Shown in pieces: positions 15,658 to 25,281 of a stretch of 64,000 nt of DNA. The stretch's first letter is position 1. Each line of letters starts with the position of its first letter. Made by a program: the position numbers and the translations under genes. The notes beneath the pieces are model-generated. The model did no database searches, was not told where the DNA came from, and saw only the letters and a list, made by a program, of their open reading frames with translations. The stretch comes from Devosia sp. Leaf420 (GTDB lineage: Bacteria > Pseudomonadota > Alphaproteobacteria > Rhizobiales > Devosiaceae): NCBI RefSeq assembly GCF_001425445.1, contig NZ_LMQU01000010.1, positions 379,501 to 443,500 of the forward strand, written 5' to 3'.

Positions 15658-17775
15658 ATGGTGGGTGTGGACATCAATGCAGCGGCCGTTGCCGACGCCT
15701 TGCTGCTCGATGCTGCGCTCGAAAACATCCCCTATGGCTTTTGCGTCTGGTCTCCGCAGTTCCGCCTCGTCATGTGGAACAAGCACTATCGCGAATTCTA
15801 CGGCTTTTCGGCAAATGCCATCCAAAAGGGCATGACGCTTGAAGAGGTGGTTCACCTCTCCCACAAGCTGGGCAATCATCCCGGCCAGAGCCCCGACGCC
15901 TTTTATGAGAGCTATTCGAGCGAGCTTCTGGCCAATCGCAGCGGCGCGCGCAGCAAGAACCATGAAGAAGTGCATGGCGGGCGGATCGTTGAAACCGCCC
16001 ATGTCTATACCGAGAACCTCGGCTGGGTGGTGACCCACGAAGACATTACCGACGAACTCCTCCAGTCCGAAACGGTGCAGAAGCGCAAGCTCGAACTCGA
16101 GCGGCAGAATATCCGGCTCGATGCGGCCGTGAATAACATTCCCATCGGACTGTGCATGATGGATGCCAAGGGGCGCCTCGTGATCTGCAACGAGCCCTAT
16201 GCCCGCATCTACAATCTGCCGATCAGCTATCTTCGCCCCGGCACGCAGCTTGAAGTCATTCTCGGGCATCTGTTCGACGAAGGCATGAGCGCGGGCGGCA
16301 GCGGCAGCCGCGAGGAGTACATCACCTGGCGCCGCGAAGTGATTGCCAAGAACGAATATGGCAAGAACATCCACGAACTGAACAACCGCATCATCCTGAT
16401 GCAGCACCATCCGATGAAGGATGGTGGCTGGGTTTCGACCCATGAGGACATTACCGAGCAGCGGCAGAACGAAGCGCGCATCCACCATCTGGCGCGGCAC
16501 GATGCCCTGACCGACCTGCCCAATCGCATCGAATTTCTCGAGCAGATGGCGCGCACCGAAGCGGGCCTGCAGCGCGGCGAAATGGCGGCCGTGCTCTATA
16601 TCGATCTCGACCATTTCAAAGCCGTAAACGACACGCTCGGCCATGCCGTGGGCGACGAAGTGATCAAGCAGGCGGCCGTGCGGCTCTGGGGCACGACGCG
16701 CGAAAGCGATCTGCTCGCCCGGCTCGGCGGCGACGAATTTGCGCTGCTGCTGCAGCCGATCGACAGCGCCGATGCGGCGGCCCGGGTGGCCGATCGGATC
16801 ATCAAGGCCATGGGCGCACCGATGAACATCAAGGGCCAGCAGATCGAAATCGGCGCCAGTGTCGGCATTGCCGTTGGCCCGGGCGACGGGCTCGATACCG
16901 ATACGCTCGTTAAAAATGCCGACCTCGCGCTCTATAAGGCCAAGAGCGAAGGCCGCTCGACCTATCATTTCTTCGAAGCCGGCATGGATGCCGAACTGCA
17001 GCAGCGCCGCCTGATCGAAGCCGGGCTGCGCATGGCGCTCGGGCGGGACGAATTCCGTCTCGTCTATCAGCCGCTCCTGGGCCTGCGCGAAAACCAGATC
17101 ACCTGCGTCGAGGCGCTGCTGCGCTGGGATTTTGAGGGGCGCACGGTTTCGCCGACTGAATTCATCCCCGTGGCCGAGGAAACAGGGCTGATCGCCGCCA
17201 TCGGTCAATGGGTGCTCAACGAAGCCTGCGCCGCCGCCGCGACCTGGCCGGGCCATGTGCGCGTCGCCGTCAATCTCTCGCCGGTACAATTCCGCCAGCG
17301 TGATCTCGTGGCCCAGGTGCGCCGCGCGCTGACGGGGGCCAAGCTCGATCCCGCCCGGCTCGAACTCGAGATCACTGAAAGCCTGCTCCTCGGCGATAGC
17401 GAATCGACGCTCAAGGCGCTCCACGAATTGCGCGCCATGGGCGTGCGCATCTGCATGGACGACTTTGGCACCGGCTATTCATCGCTCTCCTATCTTCGCA
17501 GTTTTCCCTTCGACAAGATCAAGATCGACCGCTCCTTCATGCGCGATCTCGCGAGCCGCGCCGATAGCCAGGCCATCATCCGCGCCGTCATTGGCCTTGG
17601 CCAGTCGCTCGGGATGTCGACCACCGCCGAGGGCGTCGAAACCGAAGAGCAACTCAGTCTCGTCCGCGCCCACGGCGTCTCCGAAGTGCAGGGCTATCTG
17701 TTCTCGCCTCCGGTTTCCGGCGAAGACCTGCTGGATTTGCTGCACACTGCGGTGGAGATCGCCAAAGCCTCTTAG
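15658..17775 (+). CDS. PAS-PAS-GGDEF-EAL cyclic di-GMP enzyme
   Basis: The protein has 705 residues and no membrane helices. Two PAS domains (residues about 15-130 and 160-265, each beginning with a DAALENIPYGFCVW- or DAAVNNIPIGLCMM-type motif) are followed by GGDEF (about 280-435) and EAL (about 450-700). The synthase site RLGGDEFALLL is intact, as are the phosphodiesterase motifs EALLRW and DDFGTGYSSLSYL, so either activity is possible. The ATG at 15658 has GGGGGA at correct spacing; a GTG at 15646 is the alternative. A CtrA-like site lies upstream. Confidence 0.95.
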   Translation: MVGVDINAAAVADALLLDAALENIPYGFCVWSPQFRLVMWNKHYREFYGFSANAIQKGMTLEEVVHLSHKLGNHPGQSPDAFYESYSSELLANRSGARSKNHEEVHGGRIVETAHVYTENLGWVVTHEDITDELLQSETVQKRKLELERQNIRLDAAVNNIPIGLCMMDAKGRLVICNEPYARIYNLPISYLRPGTQLEVILGHLFDEGMSAGGSGSREEYITWRREVIAKNEYGKNIHELNNRIILMQHHPMKDGGWVSTHEDITEQRQNEARIHHLARHDALTDLPNRIEFLEQMARTEAGLQRGEMAAVLYIDLDHFKAVNDTLGHAVGDEVIKQAAVRLWGTTRESDLLARLGGDEFALLLQPIDSADAAARVADRIIKAMGAPMNIKGQQIEIGASVGIAVGPGDGLDTDTLVKNADLALYKAKSEGRSTYHFFEAGMDAELQQRRLIEAGLRMALGRDEFRLVYQPLLGLRENQITCVEALLRWDFEGRTVSPTEFIPVAEETGLIAAIGQWVLNEACAAAATWPGHVRVAVNLSPVQFRQRDLVAQVRRALTGAKLDPARLELEITESLLLGDSESTLKALHELRAMGVRICMDDFGTGYSSLSYLRSFPFDKIKIDRSFMRDLASRADSQAIIRAVIGLGQSLGMSTTAEGVETEEQLSLVRAHGVSEVQGYLFSPPVSGEDLLDLLHTAVEIAKAS

Positions 17776-17842
17776 TTTTTGGGGCTTCTTGGAACATTGG
17801 ACTGCGAAAACTCCCAGATTTGCCCCAACCACCAGCTCGACA

Positions 17843-17863
17843 CCTCCCCCTAGATGGGGGAGG
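17843..17863. repeat. Intergenic palindrome CCTCCCCC / GGGGGAGG
   Basis: Perfect 8-bp arms around TAGAT. A second element of the same style follows 40 bases later. Such paired CCTCCCC palindromes are common between rhizobial genes. Confidence 0.65.
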
Positions 17864-17904
17864 CCGGGAGGGGGTGAGTGAGCCACGGACTTCGCGCGTG
17901 CCGT

Positions 17905-17930
17905 CACCCCTCCCCATCAAGGGGAGGGTG
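17905..17930. repeat. Intergenic palindrome CACCCCTCCCC / GGGGAGGGTG
   Basis: The arms differ by one extra C and surround ATCAA. Same class as the element at 17843-17863; together they look like a mosaic repeat unit. Confidence 0.65.
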
Positions 17931-18027
17931 TAAACGGAGCGCGTGACTAACTCAGCGCCCAACAGCCTAATAGTCAACGCCCCTGCCCTGCCCGCGTCGC
18001 CGCGGCAGGTTTATGCATTTGGAACGG

Positions 18028-18087
18028 GCCCCGAGGCGCCTGCGCCCCTGAGTGATTGAAAAAAATGAGACGAAACCGCCTCGGGGC
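18028..18087. repeat. Long-loop inverted repeat, 11-bp arms
   Basis: GCCCCGAGGCG (18028-18038) and CGCCTCGGGGC (18077-18087) are perfect complements 38 bases apart, followed by GCTGACTTTTT. This could be a terminator stem with a large loop or the edge of an inserted segment. Confidence 0.5.
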
Positions 18088-18327
18088 GCTGACTTTTTGG
18101 ACAGGATTCACAGCGCCACTTTGATCGCTCGTCGCGTGGCGGCCAATCCCAGAACCCACGCGGTTACGGTCCCGCGCGATCAGCATCCCCGCAGCCGTCC
18201 GTCTCGACTCCGTCCCATGCGGGGAATTTTTGGATTTTAGAACGGGGAGGAGGGGGCGGGGATAAGTTTCTTGAGCGCCCGATACGCAGCAGTTAGAAAG
18301 CCAATAAGGCCACCCGGATTGTAGAAG

Positions 18328-19296
18328 ATGAAAAAATCAACGCCGATTGATGCCATTCTTTCGAATGCCGTTGAGTCGATTATTTTGGGTATTGAAGATT
18401 ATCGCGCCAACGATCCGAGGCGCGCGACTTCCGCGGCGAGGAATTACTTCTCGGGTGTTCTCCTACTTGCCAAAGCTGCACTAATGAAAGCCGCGCCCAA
18501 AGCAGATGTGGCAACAATAATTTCTTCTAACGTGAAGGTCATTCCTAACGGCCGAGGAGGAATCAAACCTGTTCCGGTAGGCCGCTCAACAGTTGAGTTC
18601 TCCAAAATTGGCGAGCGATTGGCGGACTTCGGCATTGCAGCGGATATCAAGTTGGTCAGCGATCTAGGGCGGATCCGTAACGACATCGAGCACGGGTCAA
18701 ATCCACACACTGAAATGGCCGTTAGGGAAGCTATCGCGCGCTCGTTTCCCTTTGTGTCGCAGGTGATTGAGTATCTTGGTTTGTCGCCGGTAGAAATATT
18801 AGGCGAAAGCTGGGTAGTAATGCTTGATGTCCAGGAAATGCACCAGATTGCCTACGAGAAATGCCTGAAATCGTTCTCTAAAATCGTTTGGCAGGACGAT
18901 CTTCTGCCGCAAATTGACAGACGATGCTCAGATTGCGGCTCGTCCCTCGTATTGCAAATAAAGCCGGAAAACTCTGACCACCAAGCCATGGACTCTGAGT
19001 GCCAACGCTGCGGTAAACAGATTCAGGCCGAGGATTTAGTCGAGTATAGTTTGGGCGCCTACTTCGAAGTGGAAGCATACGTTGCTGCAAAAGAGGGTGC
19101 CTCTCCACCGCTTGGTGTCTGCCCGGAGTGCGGTCTGACAACTTATGTGAACGGCTACGATCTATCCGCGTGCGTTTGGTGTAATGAAAAATTGGGCGAG
19201 TGCGCGGTGTGCTACACCGCACTCAACTCCGAAAACGTCTCGCCAGATCACTCTGGACTATGCGCGTATCACGGAAATGCTCTTGATCGTGACTGA
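18328..19296 (+). CDS. Orphan HEPN-like protein with zinc ribbons
   Basis: I do not recognise this 322-residue protein as a named family. Its N-terminal helical part (about 1-155) has AARNYFSGVLLLAKAAL and then RNDIEH at residues 117-122, the RX4H arrangement typical of HEPN domains, many of which are RNases in toxin and defence systems. The C-terminal part has cysteine pairs at 200/203 and 225/228, 265/268 and 282/285, and 292/295 with Cys312/His315, consistent with three zinc-binding modules. Base use differs from its neighbours: 18481-18540 has 27 G+C of 60, against 37 of 60 at 17161-17220. It is a single gene flanked by repeat-rich spacers, suggesting acquisition by transfer. A nuclease role is inference. 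Confidence 0.75.
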   Translation: MKKSTPIDAILSNAVESIILGIEDYRANDPRRATSAARNYFSGVLLLAKAALMKAAPKADVATIISSNVKVIPNGRGGIKPVPVGRSTVEFSKIGERLADFGIAADIKLVSDLGRIRNDIEHGSNPHTEMAVREAIARSFPFVSQVIEYLGLSPVEILGESWVVMLDVQEMHQIAYEKCLKSFSKIVWQDDLLPQIDRRCSDCGSSLVLQIKPENSDHQAMDSECQRCGKQIQAEDLVEYSLGAYFEVEAYVAAKEGASPPLGVCPECGLTTYVNGYDLSACVWCNEKLGECAVCYTALNSENVSPDHSGLCAYHGNALDRD

Positions 19297-19362
19297 CTTG
19301 AATAGGTCTGAGATCCCACCTTCCGTCTTCAGGGGCTTCACCGACCCTTTCCACTCTCCATC

Positions 19363-19432
19363 GTCACCCCCGGCTCGACCCAGGTCCCATCCCTCAATCT
19401 CAAGATGGGTCCCGGCTTTCGCCGGGATGACA
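19363..19432. repeat. Intergenic palindromic repeat, GTCA-CCCGGC type
   Basis: A roughly 70-base element beginning GTCACCCCCGGCTCGACCC and ending GGCTTTCGCCGGGATGAC, so its two ends are complementary. The centre includes CCCATC and GATGGG. Same family as 26998-27069. Confidence 0.7.
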
Positions 19433-19472
19433 TCTCGGGAGCGGATGAGTTGCGGTGCATAAGCCGATAGAG

Positions 19473-19502
19473 AAAAAGGCCCGGGATTGCTCCCGGGCCT
19501 TC
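19473..19502 (-). terminator. Terminator of hppA
   Basis: The perfect 10-bp stem AGGCCCGGGA / TCCCGGGCCT has a 4-base loop; on the minus strand it runs into TTTTTC. It may also stop plus-strand transcription, as TTCTT follows on that side. Confidence 0.88.
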
Positions 19503-19528
19503 TTCAATTCAGTCGAGACTACGTCTCG

Positions 19529-21670
19529 TCAGCCCATATGCGCGAGCACAGCCAACAACAGCAGTGCCACGATATTGGTGATCTTGATCATCGGATTGAC
19601 GGCCGGGCCGGCCGTGTCCTTGTAGGGGTCGCCGACGGTGTCGCCGGTGACTGAAGCCTTGTGGGCGTCTGAGCCCTTGTAGTGCTTCACGCCGTGGGAG
19701 TCGGTGAAACCGTCTTCAAAACTCTTCTTGGCATTGTCCCAGGCGCCGCCGCCGGCGGTCATGGAGATGGCGACGAAGAGGCCGGTGACGATGACACCCA
19801 TCAGCATGGCGCCGAGGGCTGAGAAGCCAGCGGCGGGGCCGGCGATCCAGTTGATGATGACGAAGACGAGGATCGGCGAGAGCACCGGCAGGAGCGAGGG
19901 GACGATCATTTCCCGTATCGCGGCCTTGGTGAGCATATCGACGGCCCGGCCATAATCGGGCTTGTCGGTGCCGGCCATGATGCCCGGCTTTTCCTTGAAC
20001 TGGCGGCGCACTTCGACGACGACCGACTGGGCCGCGCGGCCCACCGCGGTCATCGACATGCCCCCGAAGAGGAATGGCAGGAGACCACCGAAGAGAAGGC
20101 CGACGACGACATAGGGGTCGGCCAGCGAGAAGGTGAGCGAGCCCATGCCGGCAAAGATGGCCGGGGCATCGGACAAGGACGAGAAATAGATCAGGTCCTG
20201 CGTATAGGCGGCAAAGAGCACGAGGGCTCCGAGGCCGGCCGAACCGATGGCATAGCCCTTGGTGACGGCCTTGGTCGTATTGCCCACCGCATCGAGCGCG
20301 TCGGTATTGTGGCGCACTTCCTTGTCGAGACCGGCCATTTCGGCGATGCCGCCGGCATTGTCTGTGACCGGCCCGAAAGCGTCGAGCGCGACGATGATAC
20401 CGGCCAGGGCCAGCATGGTGGCAACGGCCACCGCGATACCGAAGAGGCCGGCGAGCGAGAAGGTGACGATAATGCCGGCAATGATCACGAGGGCCGGCAG
20501 GGCTGTCGATTCCAGGGACACGGCAAGTCCCTGGATGACATTGGTGCCATGGCCGGTGACCGAGGCTTCGGCGATGGAATTGACCGGGCGCCGATTGGTG
20601 CCGGTGTAGTATTCGGTGATGACGATGATCAGCCCGGTGATGACTAGGCCGGTGACCCCGCACCAGAAGAGGCTCCAGGGCGTAAAGGTTTTTGCCGCCG
20701 TTTCGATTGGCAGGTTCATGTCGCCGAAGAGGAGCCAGAGCACCGGTAGCAGCACGACGAGCGAGAGGACGCCGGTCGCGATCACGCCCTTATAGAGCGC
20801 GCCCATGATGTTGTGGTCGGCGCCCAATTTGACGAAATAGGTGCCGATGATCGAGGTAATGACGCAGGCGCCACTGATAGCGAGGGGCAGCACCATGCCG
20901 GTAAGCTTGAGGGCCTCGGGCAGGATGATCGCGGCGAGAACCATGGTGGCGACGATGGTCACCACATAGGTTTCGAAGAGATCGGCGGCCATGCCGGCGC
21001 AATCGCCGACATTGTCACCCACATTGTCGGCGATGGTGGCCGGGTTGCGCGGATCGTCCTCGGGAATACCGGCTTCGACCTTGCCCACCATATCGCCGCC
21101 GACGTCTGCACCCTTGGTGAAGATGCCACCGCCAAGACGGGCGAAGATGGAAATCAGCGAAGCCCCGAAGGAGAGAGCGACGAGGGAATCGATGACCACG
21201 CGGCTCGTGGGCGCATTGCCCATGGCTGTGAGGATGATGAAGTAGAGCGTGACGCCCAGAAGACCGAGGCCGGCAACGAGCAGGCCCGTGACCGCGCCGG
21301 ACTTGAAGGCGAGATCGAGCCCCTTGCCGAGCGAGGAAATAGCGGCCTGGGCGACGCGCACATTGGCGCGGACCGAGACATTCATGCCGATAAAGCCGGC
21401 GGCGCCCGAAAGCACGGCACCGATCAAAAAGCCGATGGCGGCATGGACGCCAAGCAGGAGCCAGGCGGCAATCAGGATGACCACGCCGACAATGGCGATG
21501 GTGGTATATTGGCGTTTGAGATAGGCCGAAGCGCCTTCGCGCACGGCGGCGGAGATTTCCTGCATACGCGCCGAGCCCGCATCAGCCTTGAGAAGGCTTT
21601 GAGTGGTGACGACGCCATAAACGATAGACAGACCGCCGCAGGCGACGATCAGCCAAAGTGCCAGATCCAT
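19529..21670 (-). CDS. hppA: Membrane-bound proton-translocating pyrophosphatase
   Basis: A 713-residue, roughly 16-helix pump that couples PPi hydrolysis to proton export. The substrate-site segments are present: [39 protein letters not shown] and the late [25 protein letters not shown] has Lys at the position that is Ala in potassium-dependent pumps, so this is the potassium-independent H+ type. The ATG at 21670 follows GAGGAACG. A soluble pyrophosphatase is also encoded in this window. Confidence 0.97.
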   Translation of the reverse strand: MDLALWLIVACGGLSIVYGVVTTQSLLKADAGSARMQEISAAVREGASAYLKRQYTTIAIVGVVILIAAWLLLGVHAAIGFLIGAVLSGAAGFIGMNVSVRANVRVAQAAISSLGKGLDLAFKSGAVTGLLVAGLGLLGVTLYFIILTAMGNAPTSRVVIDSLVALSFGASLISIFARLGGGIFTKGADVGGDMVGKVEAGIPEDDPRNPATIADNVGDNVGDCAGMAADLFETYVVTIVATMVLAAIILPEALKLTGMVLPLAISGACVITSIIGTYFVKLGADHNIMGALYKGVIATGVLSLVVLLPVLWLLFGDMNLPIETAAKTFTPWSLFWCGVTGLVITGLIIVITEYYTGTNRRPVNSIAEASVTGHGTNVIQGLAVSLESTALPALVIIAGIIVTFSLAGLFGIAVAVATMLALAGIIVALDAFGPVTDNAGGIAEMAGLDKEVRHNTDALDAVGNTTKAVTKGYAIGSAGLGALVLFAAYTQDLIYFSSLSDAPAIFAGMGSLTFSLADPYVVVGLLFGGLLPFLFGGMSMTAVGRAAQSVVVEVRRQFKEKPGIMAGTDKPDYGRAVDMLTKAAIREMIVPSLLPVLSPILVFVIINWIAGPAAGFSALGAMLMGVIVTGLFVAISMTAGGGAWDNAKKSFEDGFTDSHGVKHYKGSDAHKASVTGDTVGDPYKDTAGPAVNPMIKITNIVALLLLAVLAHMG

Positions 21671-21861
21671 GAAACACGTTCCTCGAATGATAAGATTCGA
21701 GACCCGCCGCGGCCTTGGCCAGCTCTTTTGGGGATTTTGCTTTGCCCCGTGTCCGGTCCGCAACCGCCCTCCGGCGGACCTCCTCCCAAGGGTCAGCTTA
21801 GCGCGATTGGGGAGTTAAGCAATTGGAAAGTGTGACGGTTTGTCGCGGGCGCTTCTGGGCC

Positions 21862-22176
21862 CTATCCGAGAGTGCTGAGGCGCGAGACCAGAATGTCGAT
21901 GTCCCCGACCACATGCACGGTCTTGAAGCGCGAAAGTTCGCCGCTGACCAGGGTGAGGCTGGATTTGGAAATGCTGAGGGATTTGGCGAGGAGCGCCAGG
22001 ACGGCGGCGTTGGCCTTGCCTTTGTCGGGCACGGCCGACACGCGGAGGCGGAGGACGGCGGTGCCATCATCGCGCTGTTCTATGCCGTCCAGGCAATCGC
22101 GCCCGGCATTGGGCGTGACGCGGAGAGATACCAAGAATCCCTCCGGCGTCGGGCGAAAGGGGCTAGATGCCGGCAC
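21862..22176 (-). CDS. DUF167 (YggU) family protein
   Basis: The protein has 104 residues with the DUF167 pattern: LRVTPNAGRD, VSAVPDKGKANAAVLALLAKSL, SLTLVSGELSRFK. The family has an alpha/beta fold and no established function; yggT-yggU adjacency is conserved across proteobacteria. Its start overlaps the 3' end of the upstream YggT gene by 14 bases, so the two are co-translated. Confidence 0.9.
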   Translation of the reverse strand: MPASSPFRPTPEGFLVSLRVTPNAGRDCLDGIEQRDDGTAVLRLRVSAVPDKGKANAAVLALLAKSLSISKSSLTLVSGELSRFKTVHVVGDIDILVSRLSTLG

Positions 22177-22465
22177 GAACCACGGCGGGATAGATATAAT
22201 AGCCGATGATCGACTGGATGAAGAAGATCAGGAGGAAGGCGACCAGCGGGGAGAGGTCGAGGCCCGAGAAATTGGGCAGCATGCGGCGGATTGGCCGGAG
22301 CACCGGGTCCGTCATCTGATTGAGCACGCGCCAGACCGCTTCGACGAACTGGTTGCGGGTATTGATGACGTTGAACGAAATCAGCCAGCTCATGATGATC
22401 ATGATGAGCAGGACCCACCAATAGAGCTGGAGGAGGATCAGGATGATATCGAGAACGGCGCGCAT
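22163..22465 (-). CDS. YggT family membrane protein
   Basis: A 100-residue protein with two hydrophobic segments and the YGGT motif region: WRVLNQMTDPVLRPIRRMLPNFSGLDLSPLVAF. YggT proteins are implicated in osmotic tolerance and in division-site or membrane organisation in different bacteria; no biochemical activity is known. First gene of the yggT-DUF167 pair. Confidence 0.93.
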   Translation of the reverse strand: MRAVLDIILILLQLYWWVLLIMIIMSWLISFNVINTRNQFVEAVWRVLNQMTDPVLRPIRRMLPNFSGLDLSPLVAFLLIFFIQSIIGYYIYPAVVRAGI

Positions 22466-22750
22466 TGGCGTCTCCGCGAGAAAAGGTCCGATTTATCTAG
22501 TGGGTTAGTCCCCGACTCACAAGGGCGCCCCCTCAAAAGTCAGAGCCCCGCACCGGGCAAGCGATGCAGGGCCCAAATGACTGACTATCCGGTAAGCAGT
22601 ACGAGGATCCGGACGCCCACTCTATTGCACGAAGCGTGCCAGATGGCGGGGTCAGCAAAACCGGGGTCAGATATTAAGGTCTTATGAATATTGGCTTTTT
22701 GCGAGGAGGCGCGCCTCGCAAATTGCGAAGCGGCTTTGCAAAATGCGAAT

Positions 22751-23359
22751 TCAGACGCGCGCGCGGCTTGGCTTCCAGGTCGCGACCTTGACGAGGTAGA
22801 GCACGACGACGAGACCGAGGACGATATAGCTCAGGGGATCGAGCACGACTTCGATGGCGTCGTAATGTTCGTGGAGGATGTAGCCCGAAAGGGTGAGGAA
22901 GGTGTTCCAGATCAAGGCGCCGGTGGTCGAGGCGAGGAGAAAGACCGGCAGGCTCATGCGCGAAAGGCCGGCAGGAATGGAAATCAGCGTGCGGATCAAG
23001 GGGATCAGGCGGCCAAAGAGCACAATGATGGGCCCAAAGCGGGTGAACCATTTCACGGCGACATCGATCTCATCGGCATTGAAGGCCATGACGCGGCCAA
23101 AGCGATCGGCGAGGGTCCGGACCCGCTCGAGCCCGAAAATGCGCCCGGCATAATACCAGGGGAGCATGCCGACGACGGCGCCGAGGGTCGCGGTGAACAG
23201 CACGCCGAAAAGGTTGAGATCGCCATTGGCGGCGGCAAAGCCGGCAAAGGGAATGATCAGCTCCGACGGAATCGGCGGAAAGATCGATTCAGCCAGCATG
23301 ACGAGGAATATCCCCAAATATCCGAGTTCGGAAATGGTCTGGATAATCCAATCGGTCAT
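22751..23359 (-). CDS. DedA family membrane protein
   Basis: A 202-residue inner-membrane protein with the DedA features: AESIFPPIPSELIIPFAGF near residues 25-43, the glycine-rich re-entrant stretch, RFGPIIVLFGRLIPLIRTLISIPAG with the key arginines, and a C-terminal helix. DedA proteins include lipid flippases for undecaprenyl phosphate and phospholipids. AAGGAG precedes the ATG at 23359. The 285 bases downstream hold only palindromic sequence. Confidence 0.92.
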   Translation of the reverse strand: MTDWIIQTISELGYLGIFLVMLAESIFPPIPSELIIPFAGFAAANGDLNLFGVLFTATLGAVVGMLPWYYAGRIFGLERVRTLADRFGRVMAFNADEIDVAVKWFTRFGPIIVLFGRLIPLIRTLISIPAGLSRMSLPVFLLASTTGALIWNTFLTLSGYILHEHYDAIEVVLDPLSYIVLGLVVVLYLVKVATWKPSRARV

Positions 23360-23405
23360 GCGGCAATCTCCTTGGGTTTCAGGCCAGTTAGAGGATGTGA
23401 GGGGC

Positions 23406-23437
23406 AAAAAAAGGGCCCCGGCGTTTCCGCGGGGCCC
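23406..23437 (-). terminator. Terminator of typA
   Basis: GGGCCCCG and CGGGGCCC form an 8-bp GC stem with a 9-base loop; on the minus strand it is followed by seven T residues. It lies between typA and dedA, making dedA an independent transcript. Confidence 0.9.
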
Positions 23438-23445
23438 TTGAACAA

Positions 23446-25281
23446 TCAGGCCGACTTCGAGGCGCGGCTCATGCGCTTGCGATCGTTCGGATCGAGCCAG
23501 ATCTTGCGCAGGCGGATCGATTTGGGCGTCACTTCGACATATTCGTCTTCGGCGATATAGCCGAGCGACTGTTCGAGGGTCAGCTTCTTCGGGGTCGTCA
23601 GGCGCACCGCTTCGTCCTTGGAGGTCGTGCGGATATTGGTGAGCTGCTTGCCCTTGAGCGCGTTGACCTCGAGGTCGTTCTCACGAGAATGCTCGCCGAC
23701 GATCATGCCTTCATAGATGTCGACGCCAGCGTCGATCATGATCGGGCCGCGATCTTCGAGGTTCCAGAGCGCGAAGGCGACGGACTGGCCGGTGCCGTTC
23801 GAGATCAGAACGCCGGTGCGACGGCCGGGCAGTTCGCCCTTGAACGGGACGAAGGAGTGGAACAGGCGGTTGAAGATGGCCGTGCCGCGGGTGTCCGATA
23901 GAAGTTCGGGCTGGTAGCCGATCAGCGAACGGGTCGGGACGAGGAGCTGAATGCGGGTACGGCCAACGCCGGATGGACGCATATCGGTCAGTTCGCCCTT
24001 GCGCTCGGTGAGCTTCTGGACGACGGCACCGGTGAATTCGTCATCGACGTCGATGATGACTTCTTCGATCGGCTCGTGACGGACGCCATCGATATCCTGC
24101 ATCAGGACTTTTGGGCGACCGATGGTCAGCTCAAAGCCTTCGCGGCGCATGTTTTCGATGAGAACGGCGAGCTGAAGTTCGCCGCGGCCGGCAACGTCAT
24201 AGCTGTCGTTGTCGTCGCCCGGGGTCACCTTGATGGCGACATTGCCTTCGGCTTCGCGCATCAGGCGTTCACGGATAACGCGGGACTGCACCTTGTCGCC
24301 TTCGCGGCCGGCCAGCGGGCCGTCATTGATGCGGAAGGTGACCGAGAGGGTCGGGGGATCGATCGGCTTAGCAGCGATGGGCTTCGTCACCGAGGTGGCG
24401 CAAAGCGTATCGGCCACGGTCGAGGTGACGAGACCGGCAATAGCGACGATGTCGCCGGCTTCGCCAATATCGACCGGAGTGCGTTCGAGGCCACGGAAGG
24501 CGAGAACCTTGGAAACGCGGCCCTTTTCGACTTCCTTGCCTTCACGGTTGAGCGTGTGGATGGGGTCGTTGGCCTTGACGGTGCCCGAGGTGATGCGGCC
24601 GGTCAGGATGCGGCCGAGGAACGGGTTGCGCTCAATGGTGGTGACCAGCATGCGGAACGCGCCTTCTTCGACGCTGGGCTCCGGCACGTGTTCGACAACC
24701 TTGTCGAGGAGGGGCCCAAGATTTTCCTTCGGACCTTCCGGCTCCATAGCCATCCAGCCCTGCTTGGCCGAACCGTAGAGAACCGGAAAATCGAGCTGTT
24801 CCGGCGAAGCGTCGAGGGCGATGAAGAGATCGAAGATTTCTTCGAGCACTTCGAGGTGGCGCTCGTCGGACTTGTCGATCTTGTTGATCGCAACGATCGG
24901 ACGGAGGCCCTGGGCCAGCGCCTTGCCGAGCACGAACTTGGTCTGCGGCATCGGGCCTTCAGCGGCGTCGACGAGGATGACCACGCCATCCACCATGGAG
25001 AGGATGCGCTCGACTTCACCGCCGAAGTCGGCGTGGCCGGGCGTATCGACGATATTGATGCGGGTATCTTTCCAAAGGAGCGAGGTCACCTTGGCAAGAA
25101 TGGTGATACCGCGCTCACGCTCGATATCGTTGCTGTCCATGGCGCGTTCTTCAACGCGCTCGTTTTCGCGGAAAGAACCGGACTGCTTGAGAAGAACGTC
25201 GATCAGGGTCGTCTTACCGTGGTCAACGTGAGCGATGATGGCAATATTGCGCAGGGACATGGGCACCGGGGCGTTGGGCAT
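23446..25281 (-). CDS. typA: Ribosome-associated GTPase TypA/BipA
   Basis: A 611-residue translational GTPase involved in ribosome assembly and stress adaptation. G1 (AHVDHGKTT), the switch DSNDIERERGITI, G3 (DTPGH) and G4 (NKID) are intact, followed by EF-G-like domains and the BipA-specific C-terminal domain (GEHSRENDLEVN). Two ATGs are possible, 25281 and 25260; the second gives the usual MSLRNIAII start but neither has a strong ribosome site. The gene is monocistronic. Confidence 0.96.
   Translation of the reverse strand: MPNAPVPMSLRNIAIIAHVDHGKTTLIDVLLKQSGSFRENERVEERAMDSNDIERERGITILAKVTSLLWKDTRINIVDTPGHADFGGEVERILSMVDGVVILVDAAEGPMPQTKFVLGKALAQGLRPIVAINKIDKSDERHLEVLEEIFDLFIALDASPEQLDFPVLYGSAKQGWMAMEPEGPKENLGPLLDKVVEHVPEPSVEEGAFRMLVTTIERNPFLGRILTGRITSGTVKANDPIHTLNREGKEVEKGRVSKVLAFRGLERTPVDIGEAGDIVAIAGLVTSTVADTLCATSVTKPIAAKPIDPPTLSVTFRINDGPLAGREGDKVQSRVIRERLMREAEGNVAIKVTPGDDNDSYDVAGRGELQLAVLIENMRREGFELTIGRPKVLMQDIDGVRHEPIEEVIIDVDDEFTGAVVQKLTERKGELTDMRPSGVGRTRIQLLVPTRSLIGYQPELLSDTRGTAIFNRLFHSFVPFKGELPGRRTGVLISNGTGQSVAFALWNLEDRGPIMIDAGVDIYEGMIVGEHSRENDLEVNALKGKQLTNIRTTSKDEAVRLTTPKKLTLEQSLGYIAEDEYVEVTPKSIRLRKIWLDPNDRKRMSRASKSA

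Larger units (their letters stand above)
17776..18327. other. Repeat-rich 552-base spacer without a gene
   Basis: No convincing open frame is present. The spacer holds two GC-rich palindromes (17843-17863 and 17905-17930) and a long-loop inverted repeat (18028-18087) followed by a T5 run. It separates the vertically inherited GGDEF-EAL gene from the lower-GC orphan gene at 18328. Confidence 0.6.

Noticed and set aside
15598..17424. 608-codon minus-strand frame opposite the PAS-GGDEF-EAL gene
   Set aside because: Antisense shadow; the plus-strand domains are unambiguous.
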